Of a stretch of 64,000 nucleotides of DNA, positions 60,991 to 64,000 are shown piece after piece. Positions within the stretch are counted from its first letter, which is position 1. Every line of letters starts with the position of its first letter. A program made the position numbers and the translations under genes. The stretch comes from Nelumbo lutea (Eukaryota; Streptophyta; Magnoliopsida; Proteales; Nelumbonaceae). The notes beneath the pieces are model-generated. The model searched no databases. It had not been told where the DNA came from and saw only the letters and a program-made list of their open reading frames with translations. Location: assembly GCA_022828595.1 (NCBI GenBank), contig JAKGHH010000003.1, positions 105,051,583-105,115,582 on the forward strand, written 5' to 3'.

Positions 60991-61072
60991 CGGCTTCACA
61001 GCAATACCACAATGCTTATTTCAGCCAGGTGGAGAAATGATGTTGGCAATTTATATAAGCTACTGGTCGGGA

Positions 61073-61089
61073 CCCGTGCCATGCACGGG
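61073..61089 (-). repeat. GC-rich hairpin, possible degenerate Helitron 3' end
   Basis: CCCGTGC-CAT-GCACGGG is a perfect 7-bp stem. On the minus strand it is followed by TCCCGACCAG then T, where Helitrons would have CTRR. CCAG would need one change to be CTAG, so this is tentative. Confidence 0.4.
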
Positions 61090-61192
61090 CCTTTTTAAGC
61101 CAAATTATTACAAATGAACCTATGGCATTTTCAAGTTTCAACAAAGCCAAGCAAATCCAAGTCCGACTTTCACCAGTCAAGTTGCACTCTTA

Positions 61193-61320
61193 TGTTATGT
61201 TTGGTTTGAAGGAAAAAGTAGAGAAAGGAAAAGAGAGTTAGGGAAAACTTTACAATTTTGTATAATTTTTTCTAATTTTTCTTTCTTTTCCCTATCTTTT
61301 CCTTCAAACCAAACATAGCC
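61193..61320. mobile_element. Tourist-like hairpin MITE
   Basis: Starts TGTTATGTTTGGTTTGAAGG and ends CCTTCAAACCAAACATAGCC, with TTA on both sides (61190-61192, 61321-61323). Sister of 20112-20205. Confidence 0.82.
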
Positions 61321-61323
61321 TTA

Positions 61324-62512
61324 ATGACAGTGGTTAAATTTGTTATTATTTTTATTATTATTAGTAACCTAAGTTGTTACTAATTTTTATTATTTTTAAT
61401 TTGATGTTAAAGTAATTATTCTTTATGATTACTTTTAAGTGAAATTTGAATATTTGAATGGATTTTAATCTAGTGTTTTGAATTTGCCATTGAATGTTCG
61501 AATTGTTCAAACCATCACCCAACCATGACTTTAGGATTCAGTTTTCCTAAAATCTAGTTTTTGGTAAAAATTTGTTCGGCCTAGGCAATTAAGCCATTGA
61601 CCCATTCAACATAGTCATCTGGTTGCACACTAATTGTATTTGCAAACTTATTGGGTGATCTTTATATCGATTTGGGTAATCTTTCAAGACCTATGCATCC
61701 CAAGGGATGAAGGTGCCTTGCCCTCTTTTGGCATCAAATCCCAATTTTTTCCGTCTTTGCAAAGAAAATTTAAAATCCATACATAGTATTTAACATGGCA
61801 CACTTACAATTTTTCAAGGTAGCTGACAATAGGGAGACTCAAATCCGGGACTACCCAACTAATGTACCAATCAAGCCACCACTTAATTGGCTACATACAT
61901 ACATACATGCTAAGGTGTTATGGTCTGACCAGTTTGACCCAAAGGGTTGAACCAGTGACCCAATACTTGAAAGCAAAAACATTATTTCAAACCAATGAAA
62001 ATTAAATTTTTTTTTATTTTTTTTTTAAATATAGTATAAAATATAGTATTTATTAGTAATAATAATTAATTAATTATAAGATTATTAATTATTTGTAAAT
62101 GCTAAATTATTTTTACAAAATTAATAAATCAATCATGATTGTCACGCCGTTTTATTTTCAGTTTTCTTTGCCCGGTGATAAATAGGCTCAAGGGTTATAT
62201 CTTTTTGTGGATAGGTTAGGTATTTTAAGGGACAAGTGCAATAAAAATTACTTCACCCTACTTGATTCGGGCCGGACAGGGTTGGGGTTTGCTAAGAGCC
62301 TAAGAGTGGCTTGTGTTGTGGTTAGGTAGATTTAGATTATAGGTCGATGGAAAAGTATGCATATGTAATAGGTAATAATTAAGCATGGGAAGGAGAAACT
62401 TCATAATTGTTAACTTACTTGGAATTACCTAGAATTAAAAAAATAAAAATAAAATGAAAAAATGAGAAAAAAGATAGTTGTCACATCGGATCATTCCATT
62501 TTAGTATATATA
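61324..62512. other. Intergenic, no gene
   Basis: AT-rich. A segment at 61495-61640 is related to the repeat at 45212 onward. CATACATACATACATGC lies at 61893. No coding signature. Confidence 0.45.
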
Positions 62513-62560
62513 CTAGCGGAGGGGGCTGTGCTAAGCATGGGCGAGAAGACTATAGATTGT
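62513..62560 (-). repeat. Helitron-like 3' end, minus strand
   Basis: On the minus strand CCCATGCTTAGCACAGCC is followed by CCCTCCG then CTAG and host T. This is the same hairpin-plus-CTAG layout as the Helitron array at 21082-24103. The body would lie to the right; its 5' end was not found. Confidence 0.55.
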
Positions 62561-62621
62561 TAAATTATTTGTTGTCAAGGTTACAAGAGCTTGACCAAGT
62601 TTTTTGATGACAAAAAAACAC

Positions 62622-62715
62622 TATATTATATTTGCAATTTTGATGAATAAATTATATGTATAATCCTCAATATGCCCCTTAAAAAACCGGAAGACATAAG
62701 GAAAAAATTATTCGT
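62622..62715 (+). repeat. Dispersed direct repeat, copy 1
   Basis: TATTTGCAATTTTGATGAAT through CCGGAAGACATAAGG recurs at 63772-63861 with about 85-90% identity. Identity unknown. Confidence 0.75.
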
Positions 62716-63367
62716 AGTCCGATAATAAGTGTATGTTATAAATAATTAAATCTTAAAAGGCAACAAAAATAACAAAATATGTCAGAAACAAAGTACATGA
62801 AAATATTAACAAATGATGAACAAGAAATTAACAAATGGTTGAAAAAAACTAAAAAATTGCCTCAAAAAAATCATCAATTGTTTATGACATATTTGTAGTG
62901 TAGACTAAAAAATTAATTAAATATTTTAGGAAGTCTCTCAGAATATCATTGATCATGTGCATTTGATGACATGATCAATTCATCCCATCCACCTTACAGC
63001 AGTCATCTATATTCCAACTTAATATATACACCTATTATGAGATAGAGACCACAGTTTGAAAAACCATGCACAATTCCCGTACATCTCAAATACCTTTCCC
63101 ACTTACCCATCGTGTTTACTATGCTCCCGCTGCAACGCCAACTAAGACAACCAATGAACAATGAGAAGGAGATCCCACAAAAGCAGAACCAACAATGGCA
63201 ATGCCTCTTAACAAAGAGTTGATCCATTTAACCAATGCTTTAGATTTTTTTTTTTTTTACATCAAAATGGAAGAAATAATTCTCAATTTTGATTCCATCT
63301 TTATTCAGGTTTTTAGTGTTCCTCTACTGATTTTAGCTTCTAATTCTAAAAAATCAACCGTAATAAC

Positions 63368-63768
63368 TAAGGGTGTTAATAGACCGGTTTTGGATTGTAT
63401 CCTGTCCAGTCCAAAATCAATTTAAACGGATTGGATGGACCAACAAGGCATAGTGGATTGGACCAATCCGGTCCAAAATATTTATTAGATTGGATTGGAC
63501 CTAGTCCATTCATAACAAATTTATATTGTATTGGGTTGGACTAAGCCAATATCTGGTCCATTGATATAAGATAAGAATATATGTGTCAATGGACCGGGTT
63601 TGGGTTAAAACCAATCTAAATCAAAATGAATTTGAACAGATTGTATGGTCCAAACATTGAATTGGACCAGTCCAAATTGGTCCAAGACATTCATTGGATT
63701 GGATTATAATGGACTTACATTGGACTGGATTAGATTGGACCTGGTCCATTTATAATGGACTCACACTA
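63368..63768. mobile_element. hAT-type MITE, dimeric family (copy 4), right end lost
   Basis: Starts TAAGGGTGTTAATAGACC and has the internal GTGTCAATGGACCGGG near 63583. It ends at the copy-2 direct repeat with no GACACCCCTA end, so it is truncated. Confidence 0.75.
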
Positions 63769-63771
63769 TAT

Positions 63772-63861
63772 CATATTTGCAATTTTGATCAATAAATTAT
63801 ATCTGCAATCCTCAATATGCCCCCTAAACAAACCAGAAGACATAAGGGAAAAACTATTCTT
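63772..63861 (+). repeat. Dispersed direct repeat, copy 2
   Basis: Counterpart of 62622-62715. It abuts the truncated MITE on its left. Confidence 0.75.
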
Positions 63862-64000
63862 AGGTAGTGTTTGAGAACACTTAAAAGTACTTATTTAAAT
63901 AAATACTTTTTTTAAGACATGAGACCACACATTAAGTGGTTTTTAAGTACTTATGGGTGTTTGGTGAAAAAGAGGGTAAGAAGTACTTATTATTAAAAAA

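Overview
The window is nuclear DNA from a flowering plant. It holds four plant housekeeping-type genes with GT-AG introns, set in transposon debris: Ty1/Copia and Ty3/Gypsy elements, L1- and RTE-type LINEs, hAT- and Tourist-type MITEs, Helitron ends and foldback elements. The species cannot be named from the sequence. The multi-kilobase introns packed with old transposons suggest a moderately large, repeat-rich genome.

Layout. 1-5058: a decayed Copia element (A) whose 5' LTR lies left of the window. 5105-11290: a minus-strand LINE RNase H tail split by Copia element B (5472-11049), which has both LTRs, a primer-binding site, a polypurine tract and a perfect 5-bp target duplication. 11290-14097: LINE fragments, including a plus-strand L1-type reverse transcriptase/RNase H copy. 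15680-17876: the last five exons of an actin capping protein alpha subunit gene (+). 18000-25240: intergenic repeats: a hAT MITE, a perfect 225-bp tandem duplication, a tRNA-Glu relic and a Helitron made of four head-to-tail units. 25237-27432: a 2.2-kb foldback element. 27990-35929: complete LSM4 (+), seven coding exons, with a 6.3-kb intron. 37210-42900: a WDR89-like WD40 gene (-), convergent with LSM4, which appears to lack a middle exon and carries a frameshift. 42901-48485: AT-rich intergenic sequence with foldback repeats and a G-quadruplex motif. 48486-60862: the HSP90 co-chaperone p23 gene (-), six exons, with a Gypsy element and other repeats in a 7.8-kb intron. 60863-64000: p23 promoter, then repeats.

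The genes are not an operon or pathway cluster. LSM4 acts in U6 snRNP and mRNA decay, p23 in HSP90 cycling, the capping protein at actin barbed ends, and the WDR89 family is poorly characterised. The nested insertions give a relative order of events: MITEs inside Copia B and the Gypsy gag, a solo LTR inside the Gypsy pol, and Copia B inside a LINE.
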